In this document: piece by piece, positions 1 to 6,230 of the stretch | How the letters are laid out: each line of letters opens with the position of its first letter | Numbering within the stretch: the stretch's first letter is position 1 | Source: DAIOFH01 sp036745875 | GTDB lineage: Bacteria > Planctomycetota > SZUA-567 | Assembly: GCA_036745875.1 (NCBI GenBank) | Contig: DAIOFH010000057.1 | Location: 1-23,688, forward strand | Reading direction: 5' to 3' | Length of the DNA: 23,688 bases | Translations under genes and position numbers: made by a program | Notes under the pieces: model-generated | Seen by the model: the letters and a program-made list of their open reading frames with translations, nothing else | Told to the model about the DNA's origin: nothing | Database searches by the model: none

Positions 1-129
1 TTAATTAGGCAGCGAGAGCATAGTTATGCTCGGCAGTTATTAGTGTGATCGGCTTTTTAACGGGGCCAACCGATCAACCCCGACACGCTGCTTCAACCTC
101 GCTCATCCAGTCGAATCCAGATCGCCCCC
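1..129 (-). ncRNA. ssrA: tmRNA (ssrA), 5' part including tag reading frame; cut by window edge
   Basis: Transfer-messenger RNA rescues stalled ribosomes by acting first as an alanyl-tRNA and then as a short mRNA that adds a degradation tag. Read on the minus strand, the sequence starts at about 129 with GGGGGCGATCTGGATTCGAC, the hallmark 5' end of tmRNA. It continues with GGTTGGCCCCGTTAAAAAGCC, which resembles the pseudoknot-1/upstream segment of other tmRNAs. The tag frame then reads from GCC at 34-32 to TAA at 7-5 and encodes A-E-H-N-Y-A-L-A-A, ending in the canonical YALAA degron. An A stands four bases before the proposed resume codon, as in E. coli. The remaining pseudoknots and the tRNA-like 3' end lie outside the window. 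The resume codon is inferred by analogy; the identification itself is strong. Confidence 0.93.
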
Positions 130-159
130 TTCTATAAAAGATTGAAATACTCTAGAGAT

Positions 160-188
160 AGACTACCCGTCCGACACTTGTTTGTCAA
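160..188 (-). promoter_or_regulatory. Candidate promoter of tmRNA
   Basis: On the minus strand a perfect -35 box TTGACA lies at 188-183, followed after exactly 17 bases by TAGTCT at 165-160 as a -10 box (a weak match to TATAAT). Transcription would begin near 153, leaving about 24 bases to be removed to give the mature 5' end near 129, consistent with RNase P processing of pre-tmRNA. A second possible -10, TATAGA at 136-131, lies too close to the mature end to be the main one. Confidence 0.5.
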
Positions 189-213
189 TCATCAAACCAA
201 TTCCTTTGGTATT

Positions 214-489
214 TCAACTCTTGTCGAAAAGCCAGTCATACAATGTCGACACCAGATAGATGGACCCTATCGTGACTCCAAGAGACCCCGGCACCAGGGC
301 CAGGAAATTATCTGTTTGAATCGCCGTTACCATCATAATGATCCCGCAAATCAAAATAACCGAGGCGAAAAAACCGTTAGACAATTCGACCCTATCCTTT
401 TTTTCAACCACTTCCTCAATTACCTGCTTCACTGCAACCTCTTTTGCATCCGACAGTTTATCAAAAGAGCCACTCATAGGACTGCTCAT
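214..489 (-). CDS. Small two-helix membrane protein of unknown function
   Basis: This 91-residue protein has a charged, possibly helical N-terminal cytoplasmic part (residues 1-37, rich in Lys, Glu and Val). Two hydrophobic segments follow at about 41-58 (FFASVILICGIIMMVTAI) and 64-84 (around ALVPGSLGVTIGSIYLVS), and the protein ends with the charged tail WLFDKS. I do not recognise a family. A good ribosome-binding site (GGGAGA, about 6 bases before ATG) and coherent membrane topology support this frame over the overlapping plus-strand reading frame. It reads toward tmRNA, and the 174 bases between it and the MFS gene hold no other gene. The arrangement resembles small inner-membrane accessory proteins, but nothing here defines a role. 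Confidence 0.7.
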   Translation of the reverse strand: MSSPMSGSFDKLSDAKEVAVKQVIEEVVEKKDRVELSNGFFASVILICGIIMMVTAIQTDNFLALVPGSLGVTIGSIYLVSTLYDWLFDKS

Positions 490-663
490 ATACGCTTCTC
501 CCTGAACAAGGGTTATTTTCCGTTAGCCTGGCCGGCACTGCGCCACCCAGCGCGTGAATCAAATTTCACGATAATTAACTCGTAAAGTGGATTCTCCCTT
601 GGACTGTCGTCGAAAAGAGAAAATCCTTTATCTGAATCGCGCCGTAAATTGAGAAGGGTGCGG

Positions 664-1845
664 CTATTTTTCCCGTGTCACAAGATCTTGGCGTACCGCG
701 ATCTTCCTGGTGAAAAACCAAACGACAAATGCCACTATCCCCGCCACGTACAGGCCGGCGGAGAATGATCCCGTTTGCTCGCGGACATTGCCCAGGAGGA
801 GGGTGAGAAGAACGTTGGTGATGTTCGCTATCATGTTAAGGAGTCCCAGGGCGGTGGCCATGTATACTGGCGCAAGCACCCAGCTGCCGATGGTGAAGAT
901 GGAACCGTAGTTAAGACCGCTGATGAAGCCGAGCACCAGGCCAAATACCAGCGTCACCCAGACCCATTGCGAAGCGCCCAGGCAGATAAAGCATACCGCC
1001 ACTGCGAATACGGTGCCGCTCAGGATCTGTGCGCGCGTCATGAACCGGGTCGCCGAACCGGACAGCGAGCGTGCGGTCGAGCCGAGGAACAGAACTGCCG
1101 TCGCGGCGAGGCTCCATTTGGTTATGGGAGTGCTTGAAAGGTCAGCGAGGATCGACGGGAGCCACTGGCCGGTGTTATTCATGGTTCCGTACGAAAAGCC
1201 GTGGATGATGCCCAGGGCCCATATCGGTTTCGAACGAAGCACGACGGAGAGGGTCGTCCTGAGGGACGGTTTGTTTTCGTCATGCAGTATGGAGGTCGGA
1301 AGTTGTTTGCGCGGCAGGAAAAAAGCCATGACAAACGCGAAAAAGAATATCCCGCCCGCGATGACATAGGAATAAAACCACGCCGATTCGCCAAACCACG
1401 GCAGCACCAGGAACGGAAGCATGGTCCCGAACCCGAACGCCCCCCCGTAAACCCCCTGTGCCATGGGCATGTCTTTTTCCGGCGCGAGGGAACCGACAAT
1501 TTTAAGTATGGTCAGGAACAGCACACCGGTGCACAGCCCGATGACGAAGCGGCACACGGTGGCGAAAATAAGGTTGTCGAGGAGAAGGAACGGCGCGAGG
1601 TTGGCGCAGCCGCCGACAAATGTCGCAAGCAGAAGCAGTCGGAACGTGCCGAGCCGATCCACCACCATTCCGGCCGGAATCTGGGACAGCGAATGCGACC
1701 AAAGCAGCCCGCTGAGCAAAAAGGCGAGTCCGCCGTGTCCAACCCCGTACATTTCCATGAACTGGTCCGCGGCCGGCGGAATATTCATAAAGACAAAACC
1801 AAGCGCCAAACCGATGATGACGGGAAACCAGATATATGTGGGCAT
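664..1845 (-). CDS. Major facilitator superfamily transporter, substrate unknown
   Basis: This 393-residue polytopic membrane protein has about 12 hydrophobic segments. The loop between helices 2 and 3 carries an MFS motif A (GMVVDRLGTFRLLLLA, residues about 59-74). Helix 4 has the typical FVIGLCTGVLF pattern, and a longer charged loop (residues about 178-200, LPRKQLPTSILHDENKPS) separates the two six-helix halves. Family members use ion gradients to move small solutes across the inner membrane. The closest general resemblance is to anion, nitrate or organic-acid type MFS permeases, but the sequence does not settle the substrate. AAGGA lies about 11 bases before the ATG, which is slightly far. 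No partner gene is adjacent: a repeat element lies upstream and a small membrane protein downstream. Confidence 0.85.
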   Translation of the reverse strand: MPTYIWFPVIIGLALGFVFMNIPPAADQFMEMYGVGHGGLAFLLSGLLWSHSLSQIPAGMVVDRLGTFRLLLLATFVGGCANLAPFLLLDNLIFATVCRFVIGLCTGVLFLTILKIVGSLAPEKDMPMAQGVYGGAFGFGTMLPFLVLPWFGESAWFYSYVIAGGIFFFAFVMAFFLPRKQLPTSILHDENKPSLRTTLSVVLRSKPIWALGIIHGFSYGTMNNTGQWLPSILADLSSTPITKWSLAATAVLFLGSTARSLSGSATRFMTRAQILSGTVFAVAVCFICLGASQWVWVTLVFGLVLGFISGLNYGSIFTIGSWVLAPVYMATALGLLNMIANITNVLLTLLLGNVREQTGSFSAGLYVAGIVAFVVWFFTRKIAVRQDLVTREK

Positions 1846-1901
1846 TAGAGAATGATCCTTGTTTTTGCTTTGTGCACATTGCTAAAATGCTGATATTTCA
1901 T

Positions 1902-2077
1902 GGCATTTCAGAATTTTCGAGAATATTGGGATTTAGAGCATTTTAAGAAATTTCGTGATAACAAGAAGTTAGTCGCCTCCAGTCGCTTGCGTGATATCCC
2001 GCCAAACCACCGGCGAAATAAAGCTACCGGTCGAGCTCGCGTCCAAGTCCCATATTCACAGAATTTCTTAAAATGCC
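1902..2077. repeat. MITE-like palindromic repeat, copy 1 (with duplicated left arm)
   Basis: This is one of three copies of a dispersed element (others at 5908-6047 and 14467-14605). The ends are inverted: GGCATTTCAGAATTTTCG on the left and, on the right, GAATTTCTTAAAATGCC. The conserved core reads CCGCCAAACCACCGGCGAAA then TAAAGCTACCGGTCGAGCTC. This copy is about 36 bases longer than the others because the left arm occurs twice in tandem: an outer version at 1902-1937 and an inner version from 1938 (GCATTTTAAGAAATTTCGTG). The inner left half has diverged from the other copies. An open frame of 71 codons across it is chance. Confidence 0.85.
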
Positions 2078-2228
2078 ATAGCTCGCCAATAATAAACTAT
2101 ACGAAACTTTTTTAAAGGGAAAATGCGAATGAATGCGAAAATAGGATGATAAAACGACGGAAAAGGCGAAAGCACCTTGCGTTAATAAGCAATATATTAT
2201 CAAAGAGCAAGTCTAAACGGTAAAACAG

Positions 2229-2257
2229 TTGTAATTTGTTTTGCTTTTCCATATAAA
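2229..2257 (+). promoter_or_regulatory. Candidate promoter for the chemoreceptor leader
   Basis: TTGTAA (2229-2234) and TATAAA (2252-2257) are separated by 17 bases and match the sigma-70 boxes at 4 and 5 of 6 positions. The region 2083-2280 is AT-rich with no gene. A start near 2264 would give a leader of about 140 nt ahead of the gene at 2405. I see no convincing sigma-28 (flagellar/chemotaxis type) promoter. Confidence 0.45.
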
Positions 2258-2289
2258 ATGTATAAATAAGACATATGCAGGTAAACGCG

Positions 2290-2388
2290 GTAAAAAGCGG
2301 TCAGCCTTTTTACTGGTGGCGGGAATAAAAAACATGCGACAGGGACTTCGGACAAGGCTGACGCCTGTATCCGGAGTCGTTTTTTTTT
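2290..2388 (+). promoter_or_regulatory. Structured 5' leader with attenuator, possible novel riboswitch or RNA switch
   Basis: Hairpin 1 is GTAAAAAG (2290-2297) paired with CTTTTTAC (2306-2313), eight perfect pairs around the loop CGGTCAGC. A second hairpin, the terminator at 2344-2378, has TGAC at its tip. GTCAGCC (2300-2306, loop 1 plus one stem base) is perfectly complementary to GGCTGAC (2356-2362, upper stem and loop of the terminator). The two could form a kissing pseudoknot or an antiterminator that breaks the terminator. No plus-strand gene lies upstream, so the terminator cannot serve a preceding gene and should act on this leader. It does not match the c-di-GMP-I riboswitch consensus as I know it. 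The ligand, if any, is unknown. Confidence 0.55.
2344..2388 (+). terminator. Intrinsic terminator in the chemoreceptor leader
   Basis: GACTTCGG (2344-2351) pairs with CCGGAGTC (2371-2378), with one G-U pair. The stem extends above a two-base bulge with ACAAGGC (2352-2358) against GCCTGT (2363-2368), closing on a TGAC tip. Nine T residues follow at 2380-2388. The T-run ends only a few bases before the GGAG ribosome-binding site of the gene at 2405, the usual geometry of a transcriptional attenuator. Confidence 0.8.
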
Positions 2389-2404
2389 GGTGGAGAATAA
2401 TACC

Positions 2405-4465
2405 ATGGGTATACGGGCGAAGATTCTGTGTTTCGTAGGCATTTTGGTTGTGGTGGCGTTGGCGCAGATGGGTGCGAGCTGGTGGATGTCCCGTTCCATG
2501 GGACAGAAATTAAGTTCCGGAGCCGGCGAAGTCGTCGCCGCCATGGGCGACAGCATCAGGAAAAACGAAAGCGCCCGCGTCGGTGCGACCCTGCTCGCCA
2601 GCACCTCGGACCTGAAGGCTCTGGTGGCTGAGGTCGAACGCGCCACGCTGGTTACGGCGGACTTCGTCTATTCGATTATGGCTGTCGCTGAAATGTCTGA
2701 GGCAAACACCCGTTTGGCGGAGGCGGAGGTCGACCGCTTCTGTTCCGTCATGCTCGAGGAACGCATGCCGTCCGTTTCCGGGATCGGCATTTCGTTCAGT
2801 GTGGACGGTTTTTCCCCTTACCGCAGGCATTACATGCCCTATGCCTACCGCGAGGACGGGGAAGTGGTTTTTTCCGACGAAGTCGTCGCTCCGGAGGGTA
2901 CGGATCCGGAAACGATGACCGAAGAGGAAAAGGGCGAGTCGATCGCCAACGAGGAGACGGAGGATTATTTCGTCACGGCTGTGCCGGCCGACCATGACCG
3001 CTCAAGACCTTTGCCGCAGGTTGTCTCATGGACCAATCCCTACATCGACGTGACGACCAACTACCTGATGCTTTCCGCCGTCACGCCGATTTCGTACAAG
3101 GGTCGCGTGGTCGGGGCCACTTTCCTCGATCTCGCACTCACCGACCTTGACAGTCTCGCCATAAGCCTCGGAAAGAACCTGACGCCGGGCGCGGAAGCGA
3201 TGATCTTCGACATTTCGGACAAACGGGTCGTTTCCGCGCCCGGTTTGGCGGGCTGGGAACCTGAGATGGTTGACGACCCGGAAGATCCGGGGGAAAAAAT
3301 ACCCGAGCCGCGTTCGTTGGGCGGGGACGCCTATGGTTCGAAAGTCATCAGCCTTACCGACAGCACCAAACCGTCCGAGGTAAATCATGAGGCATTTGTC
3401 CGCGACGGAAAGGCCTATACGCTTTTTGTAGGCAATGTTCACAATCTCTTCGGCATTGCCGTGCTGGTGCCGGACGATGAACTGTTTGCCGACACGCAGA
3501 AAGCGCTTGCCAGCGCCGCACGTCTCGAGCAGGAGCAGACCAATGAGATGCGCAAGCTCAGCCTCATCGGCATAGGCTCCCTTGTCGCCATGTTGCTGGT
3601 CAGCGTGCTGGTCGCCGTGTTTGTCTTCCGTTTGACGCATCATCTGGCTAAAATCGTTGGTCAACTGAATGACGATGCCGGGGGGGTGTCCTTGGCCTCG
3701 CGCACCATCAGCGACGTCTCCCACAATCTTGCCGAAGACACGTCGCAGCAATCCTCGGCTCTTGCCGCCACCGCCTCTTCCCTCAGCCAGATCTCCGCGA
3801 AGGTCAAGGCCAACGCCGACGCCTCAGATACCTGCAACGAGGTTATGCAAAAGGCAACCGAGCATGTCAGCGCCGGCGGGCGGCAGATGACGCGGATGTC
3901 GGACGCCATGGCCAGCATTTCCGAGTCGGCCCAGAAAATCGGCGCGATCATCAAGAATATCGAATCGATTGCATTCCAGACCAATCTCCTTGCCTTGAAC
4001 GCAGCGGTCGAAGCTTCCAGGGCGGGGGAGGCGGGCAAAGGCTTTGCCGTCGTCGCCGACGAGGTGCGCAACCTTGCCGGGCGTTCGGCGCAGGCGTCGC
4101 GTGAAACGGCGGCATTGCTGGAAGAAACGGCCAATCGGGTCGCCGCCGGCAATCATTCGGTGGAAGAGCTGGAAACAGGCTTCAAGGACATACTGTCCGG
4201 CGTAACCGAAGCGGCTGAATGGGTCGACCGCATCCGTGCCTCGACTTCCGAGCAGGCCGAGGCGATTTCGGACATCAACGCTTCCGTAACCAATCTTGAC
4301 GCGGGCGTCAAGAGGAACGAACGCGCGGCCAGCGAGTCGGCGGCCACGTCCAATGAGCTGGCACGCCAGGCGTCGTCCTTGGCGGAGACGGCAAAAGATT
4401 TGAATGAACTTGCCAACGGGAAAGAAAGCAAGCCCGGTGTTTCGCCCAACCCCGATTCGCTGTAA
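2405..4465 (+). CDS. Methyl-accepting chemotaxis protein with dCache sensor domain, no clear HAMP
   Basis: This is a transmembrane chemoreceptor of 686 residues. Helix 1 (about 5-28) is followed by a periplasmic sensor (about 30-380). The segment WTNPYIDVTTNYLMLSAVTP and then GATFLDLAL (about 209-245) is typical of dCache_1 ligand-binding domains. Helix 2 spans about 386-408. The cytoplasmic tail carries the conserved hairpin tip for CheA/CheW contact, IAFQTNLLALNAAVEASRAG (522-541), followed by GKGFAVVADEVRNLA. Directly after helix 2 the sequence runs through LTHHLAKIVGQLNDDAGG into coiled coil, with no recognisable full HAMP domain. No CheR-binding pentapeptide is visible at the C-terminus. 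I chose ATG 2405 because GGAG lies 9 bases upstream; an in-frame TTG at 2387 sits on the terminator T-run. No che genes are nearby. The ligand is unknown. Confidence 0.93.
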   Translation: MGIRAKILCFVGILVVVALAQMGASWWMSRSMGQKLSSGAGEVVAAMGDSIRKNESARVGATLLASTSDLKALVAEVERATLVTADFVYSIMAVAEMSEANTRLAEAEVDRFCSVMLEERMPSVSGIGISFSVDGFSPYRRHYMPYAYREDGEVVFSDEVVAPEGTDPETMTEEEKGESIANEETEDYFVTAVPADHDRSRPLPQVVSWTNPYIDVTTNYLMLSAVTPISYKGRVVGATFLDLALTDLDSLAISLGKNLTPGAEAMIFDISDKRVVSAPGLAGWEPEMVDDPEDPGEKIPEPRSLGGDAYGSKVISLTDSTKPSEVNHEAFVRDGKAYTLFVGNVHNLFGIAVLVPDDELFADTQKALASAARLEQEQTNEMRKLSLIGIGSLVAMLLVSVLVAVFVFRLTHHLAKIVGQLNDDAGGVSLASRTISDVSHNLAEDTSQQSSALAATASSLSQISAKVKANADASDTCNEVMQKATEHVSAGGRQMTRMSDAMASISESAQKIGAIIKNIESIAFQTNLLALNAAVEASRAGEAGKGFAVVADEVRNLAGRSAQASRETAALLEETANRVAAGNHSVEELETGFKDILSGVTEAAEWVDRIRASTSEQAEAISDINASVTNLDAGVKRNERAASESAATSNELARQASSLAETAKDLNELANGKESKPGVSPNPDSL

Positions 4466-4487
4466 TTCGGCGATGGTTTTGAATTTT

Positions 4488-4527
4488 CCCCCTCACCCTA
4501 ACCCTCTCCCCCCTTGGGGGGCGAGGG
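4488..4527. repeat. REP-like hairpin repeat (CCCTCACCC type)
   Basis: CCCTC (4502-4506) plus CCCCCC (4508-4513) pairs with GGGGGG (4516-4521) plus GAGGG (4523-4527) around TT. Related sequences occur at 10728-10780, 16858-16898 and, inverted, 16981-17021. It lies just downstream of the chemoreceptor stop codon. There is no T-run, so it is not a classic terminator, but it may protect the mRNA 3' end or act as a transcription boundary. Confidence 0.75.
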
Positions 4528-4574
4528 AATCATGTACATGTTTTCCGTTACGGTCATCCTGGCAAGCGATGGTA

Positions 4575-4765
4575 TTGTATACGACTATTTTTTTGAAAAA
4601 AGGGGTATGCTTTTTCCGTAGCGAAGGCAAGGCGACCTGGATCCCGGCGGCTGCGGACGTTTTTTCGCCCGGTTCGATGTAACCCCGCCTGGATGACGGA
4701 AAAGGAGGGTTGCGGCGCTTTCGGGACGGAGGCCTGTCTCCGCAATGGAATCGCCGCAACCCTCC
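4575..4765. repeat. Partial copy of the nested inverted-repeat element, followed by a GC-rich hairpin
   Basis: From about 4575 the sequence follows the left half of the element at 16621-16807, including its AT-rich left flank (GTATGCTTTTTCCGTAGCG here, TTATGCTTGTTCCGTAGCG there). It then shares AAGGCGACCTGGATCCCGGC and continues to TTGCGGCGCTTTCG at about 4722, where similarity stops. The right arm is missing. Instead GGAGGGTTGCGGCG (4704-4717) pairs with CGCCGCAACCCTCC (4752-4765) to form a 14-bp hairpin between two convergent genes. It could stop transcription from either side but lacks a good T-run. Nothing else is seen between 4466 and 4799. Confidence 0.75.
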
Positions 4766-4799
4766 GAAACCGTCCATCCTAAACAATAAACAGCGCGCT

Positions 4800-5360
4800 T
4801 TAAGGCAGTCGTTCGAGGGGAAACAGCAATTCTATGATGTCCGGATTTTCCGGATCGGGGTAGCGCTCGTGAACCGCCCCGGCCAGTGCGAGGCCGTGTT
4901 CCGGCAAGTACTGGCGCATTACTGCGTCGAATGTTTCTCCATAGGCGCTTATTGTCGTCCGGGCGACAAGGTAGCGATAGCCTGGTACGCGCCATTTAAC
5001 CCAGCCGGAGGGAGGCGGGGTGCTGCCGTCCGTTTCGAATCCCGCCAGGTATTTGCCGCCTCGCTCATCCCACGGCGCGAACGTTTCATCCATGTCCGAC
5101 ATGATTGCCCAAAGGCCTCTGGGAAAGCCTGCCGCATTTTTCAGGATGTGGGGGAGGATCTCTGCGCTGCCGCCGCCGAGTGCGGCCCACAGCGGCGGAA
5201 TCCATTTATCCTTGTCGCTGGATGTTCCCTTGCCTAGTTTGCCGATGACGTGGAATGCCGGGATTTCTTCCATCCGTATGGGAGTGTCCGCCGATTGGCT
5301 TTGGCCCAGGGCGCATAAAAGCATTGCCGCGAGGGGAAAGACCGAATATGTTTTCCGCAT
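4800..5360 (-). CDS. Exported GyrI-like (effector-binding domain) protein
   Basis: This is a 186-residue protein with an N-terminal signal peptide (MRKTYSVFPLAAMLLCALGQ, cleavage probably near residues 20-24). The mature part begins with IRMEEIPAFHVIGKLGKG, the usual first strand of GyrI-like/AraC effector-binding domains. It ends with YPDPENPDIIELLFPL, the family's characteristic last strand. Cytoplasmic members bind small hydrophobic molecules or inhibit DNA gyrase. Export makes a gyrase role unlikely here and suggests a secreted small-molecule-binding protein. It lies 19 bases downstream of the pentapeptide-repeat gene on the same strand, so the two are probably co-transcribed. The signal peptide could instead be a membrane anchor. 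Confidence 0.8.
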   Translation of the reverse strand: MRKTYSVFPLAAMLLCALGQSQSADTPIRMEEIPAFHVIGKLGKGTSSDKDKWIPPLWAALGGGSAEILPHILKNAAGFPRGLWAIMSDMDETFAPWDERGGKYLAGFETDGSTPPPSGWVKWRVPGYRYLVARTTISAYGETFDAVMRQYLPEHGLALAGAVHERYPDPENPDIIELLFPLERLP

Positions 5361-5379
5361 ATAGCTTCCTTATCCTTCA

Positions 5380-5736
5380 TCATGAAAGAATTATGTCGAA
5401 ATTGCCGAGAAGCGAGAGCGCTTCCGGGAGGGAGAATTTTGTTTTGTGGAGTTTGTTTGACTGTGAGTTGACGAAATAATTGCGCGCCGTCGTCATGTCC
5501 GCGTGGCTGAGGTCCGCATTGGCGAACTGGCAATTTTGCAGGTCGCACTTGTCAAAAACGGCGTGTTTCATGGAGACGTCCTGGAAGCATGCTTCCCTCA
5601 GCAGGCAGAACTGGAAATCGACGCGTTCGAACTCGCAATCCCGAAAAAAGACCTCCTGGAGGCGACGTTTTTCCAGGTTTATGTTTCGGAATGTTTTTTT
5701 GCTATGTTTCGTTTCACTTTCAATGGATTCTTCCAT
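5380..5736 (-). CDS. Pentapeptide-repeat protein
   Basis: This 118-residue protein has a run of A(D/N)LXX-like five-residue repeats between about residues 17 and 85: FRNIN LEKRR, FRDCE FERVD, FDKCD LQNCQ, FANAD LSHAD. These build a right-handed quadrilateral beta-helix. The end (NYFVNSQSNKLHKTKF then SLPEALSLLGNFDIIL) matches the C-terminal extension common in short bacterial pentapeptide proteins, so the gene looks complete. No signal peptide is seen. Some family members (MfpA, Qnr) mimic DNA and bind gyrase; most have no known function. GGGAGG lies about 7 bases before the ATG. It is first gene of a probable operon with the GyrI-like gene. Confidence 0.88.
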   Translation of the reverse strand: MEESIESETKHSKKTFRNINLEKRRLQEVFFRDCEFERVDFQFCLLREACFQDVSMKHAVFDKCDLQNCQFANADLSHADMTTARNYFVNSQSNKLHKTKFSLPEALSLLGNFDIILS

Positions 5737-5907
5737 CCTGTTCCTCCCGGCTGCGAATGGGAAACATGCGACCGCCGTCAGAAAATGCCTGATCGATTAT
5801 AGTTGGAAAAAAGAATTGCAAAGGTTTCAGACCGTTTTATAATAACTCCCTGATTAATTCAATGCTGTTTTCTGGTGGGCGACCCCGGATTTTTCCGGGG
5901 CGTTAAA
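5737..5907. other. Upstream region of the pentapeptide operon with one strong hairpin
   Basis: No gene is seen. CCCCGGA (5883-5889) pairs with TCCGGGG (5894-5900) around TTTT, with no following T-run in either direction. It abuts MITE-like copy 2. Together with that repeat and the carA leader, the gene-free stretch runs from 5737 to 6230. Confidence 0.5.
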
Positions 5908-6047
5908 GCATTTTCAGAAATCCCGTAAATATTAGGATTTAGCCGCGCCATCTCCCTTGCGCTTTATTTCCGCCAAACTACCGGCGGAATAAAGCTGCCG
6001 GTCGAGTTCGCGTCTAAATCCTATATTCATGGAATTTCTTAAAATGC
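5908..6047. repeat. MITE-like palindromic repeat, copy 2
   Basis: This 140-bp copy is the most regular. The left arm GCATTTTCAGAAATCCCGTA and then ATATTAGGATTTAGCCGCG pairs over about 39 positions, imperfectly, with the right arm CGCGTCTAAATCCTATATTC and then ATGGAATTTCTTAAAATGC. Inside, CTTTATTTCCGCC pairs with GGCGGAATAAAG as a second hairpin, so one strand could fold into a long stem topped by a branched head. It lies in the same orientation as copies 1 and 3. I see no target-site duplication and no coding capacity. Confidence 0.87.
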
Positions 6048-6113
6048 CAGTCATGATACACGGCTAATAGACACTATACTGGCAGATAATGTTGTACGGT
6101 AAAATTAAACTTG

Positions 6114-6189
6114 TTTCCCTCGACTCAACCGCCTTACGGGGCGAGTCTCCTTTTGTTTCTACCGCCTTTCCCCAGGGAAAGGTTTTTTT
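6114..6189 (+). promoter_or_regulatory. Attenuator leader of carAB
   Basis: A terminator hairpin, CCTTTCC (6165-6171) with GGAAAGG (6176-6182) and a CCAG loop, is followed by seven T residues at 6183-6189, only 41 bases before the carA start. TTTCCCT at 6114-6120 is perfectly complementary to AGGGAAA at 6174-6180 and would form a competing antiterminator. An intermediate hairpin can form from GACTC and GAGTC at 6122-6126 and 6142-6146. The stretch 6150-6160 is T-rich, as in UTP-sensitive pyrimidine attenuators. I see no PyrR-binding consensus. A promoter is not clear; TATACT (6075-6080) is a possible -10. The frame of carA stays open back to a TTG at 6111, so a translated leader is possible. 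Confidence 0.65.
6165..6189 (+). terminator. Intrinsic terminator in the carA leader
   Basis: A seven-base-pair stem (CCTTTCC/GGAAAGG) with loop CCAG is followed by TTTTTTT. No plus-strand gene lies between the chemoreceptor gene (ending at 4465) and this point, so it most likely acts on the carAB leader transcript. Confidence 0.7.
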
Positions 6190-6230
6190 ACGCCCTTTAT
6201 AAATGTATATGCGCCCACAGGGAGAATTAC

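Noticed and set aside
142..585. 147-codon plus-strand open frame
   Set aside because: Opposite the tmRNA promoter region and the small membrane protein; composition is rich in His, Arg and Asn with no family likeness, and there is no RBS.
1900..2115. 71-codon open frame across the repeat at 1902-2077
   Set aside because: It follows the palindromic element through its arms; the other copies do not keep the frame.
2260..2404. c-di-GMP-I (GEMM) riboswitch before the chemoreceptor
   Set aside because: The position fits, but I do not find the conserved GEMM core or tetraloop-receptor sequence; the element is left as an unclassified leader.
6111..6230. N-terminal extension of CarA from TTG 6111
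   Set aside because: It overlaps the terminator and has no RBS; CarA homology begins just after ATG 6231. A leader peptide remains possible but unproven.
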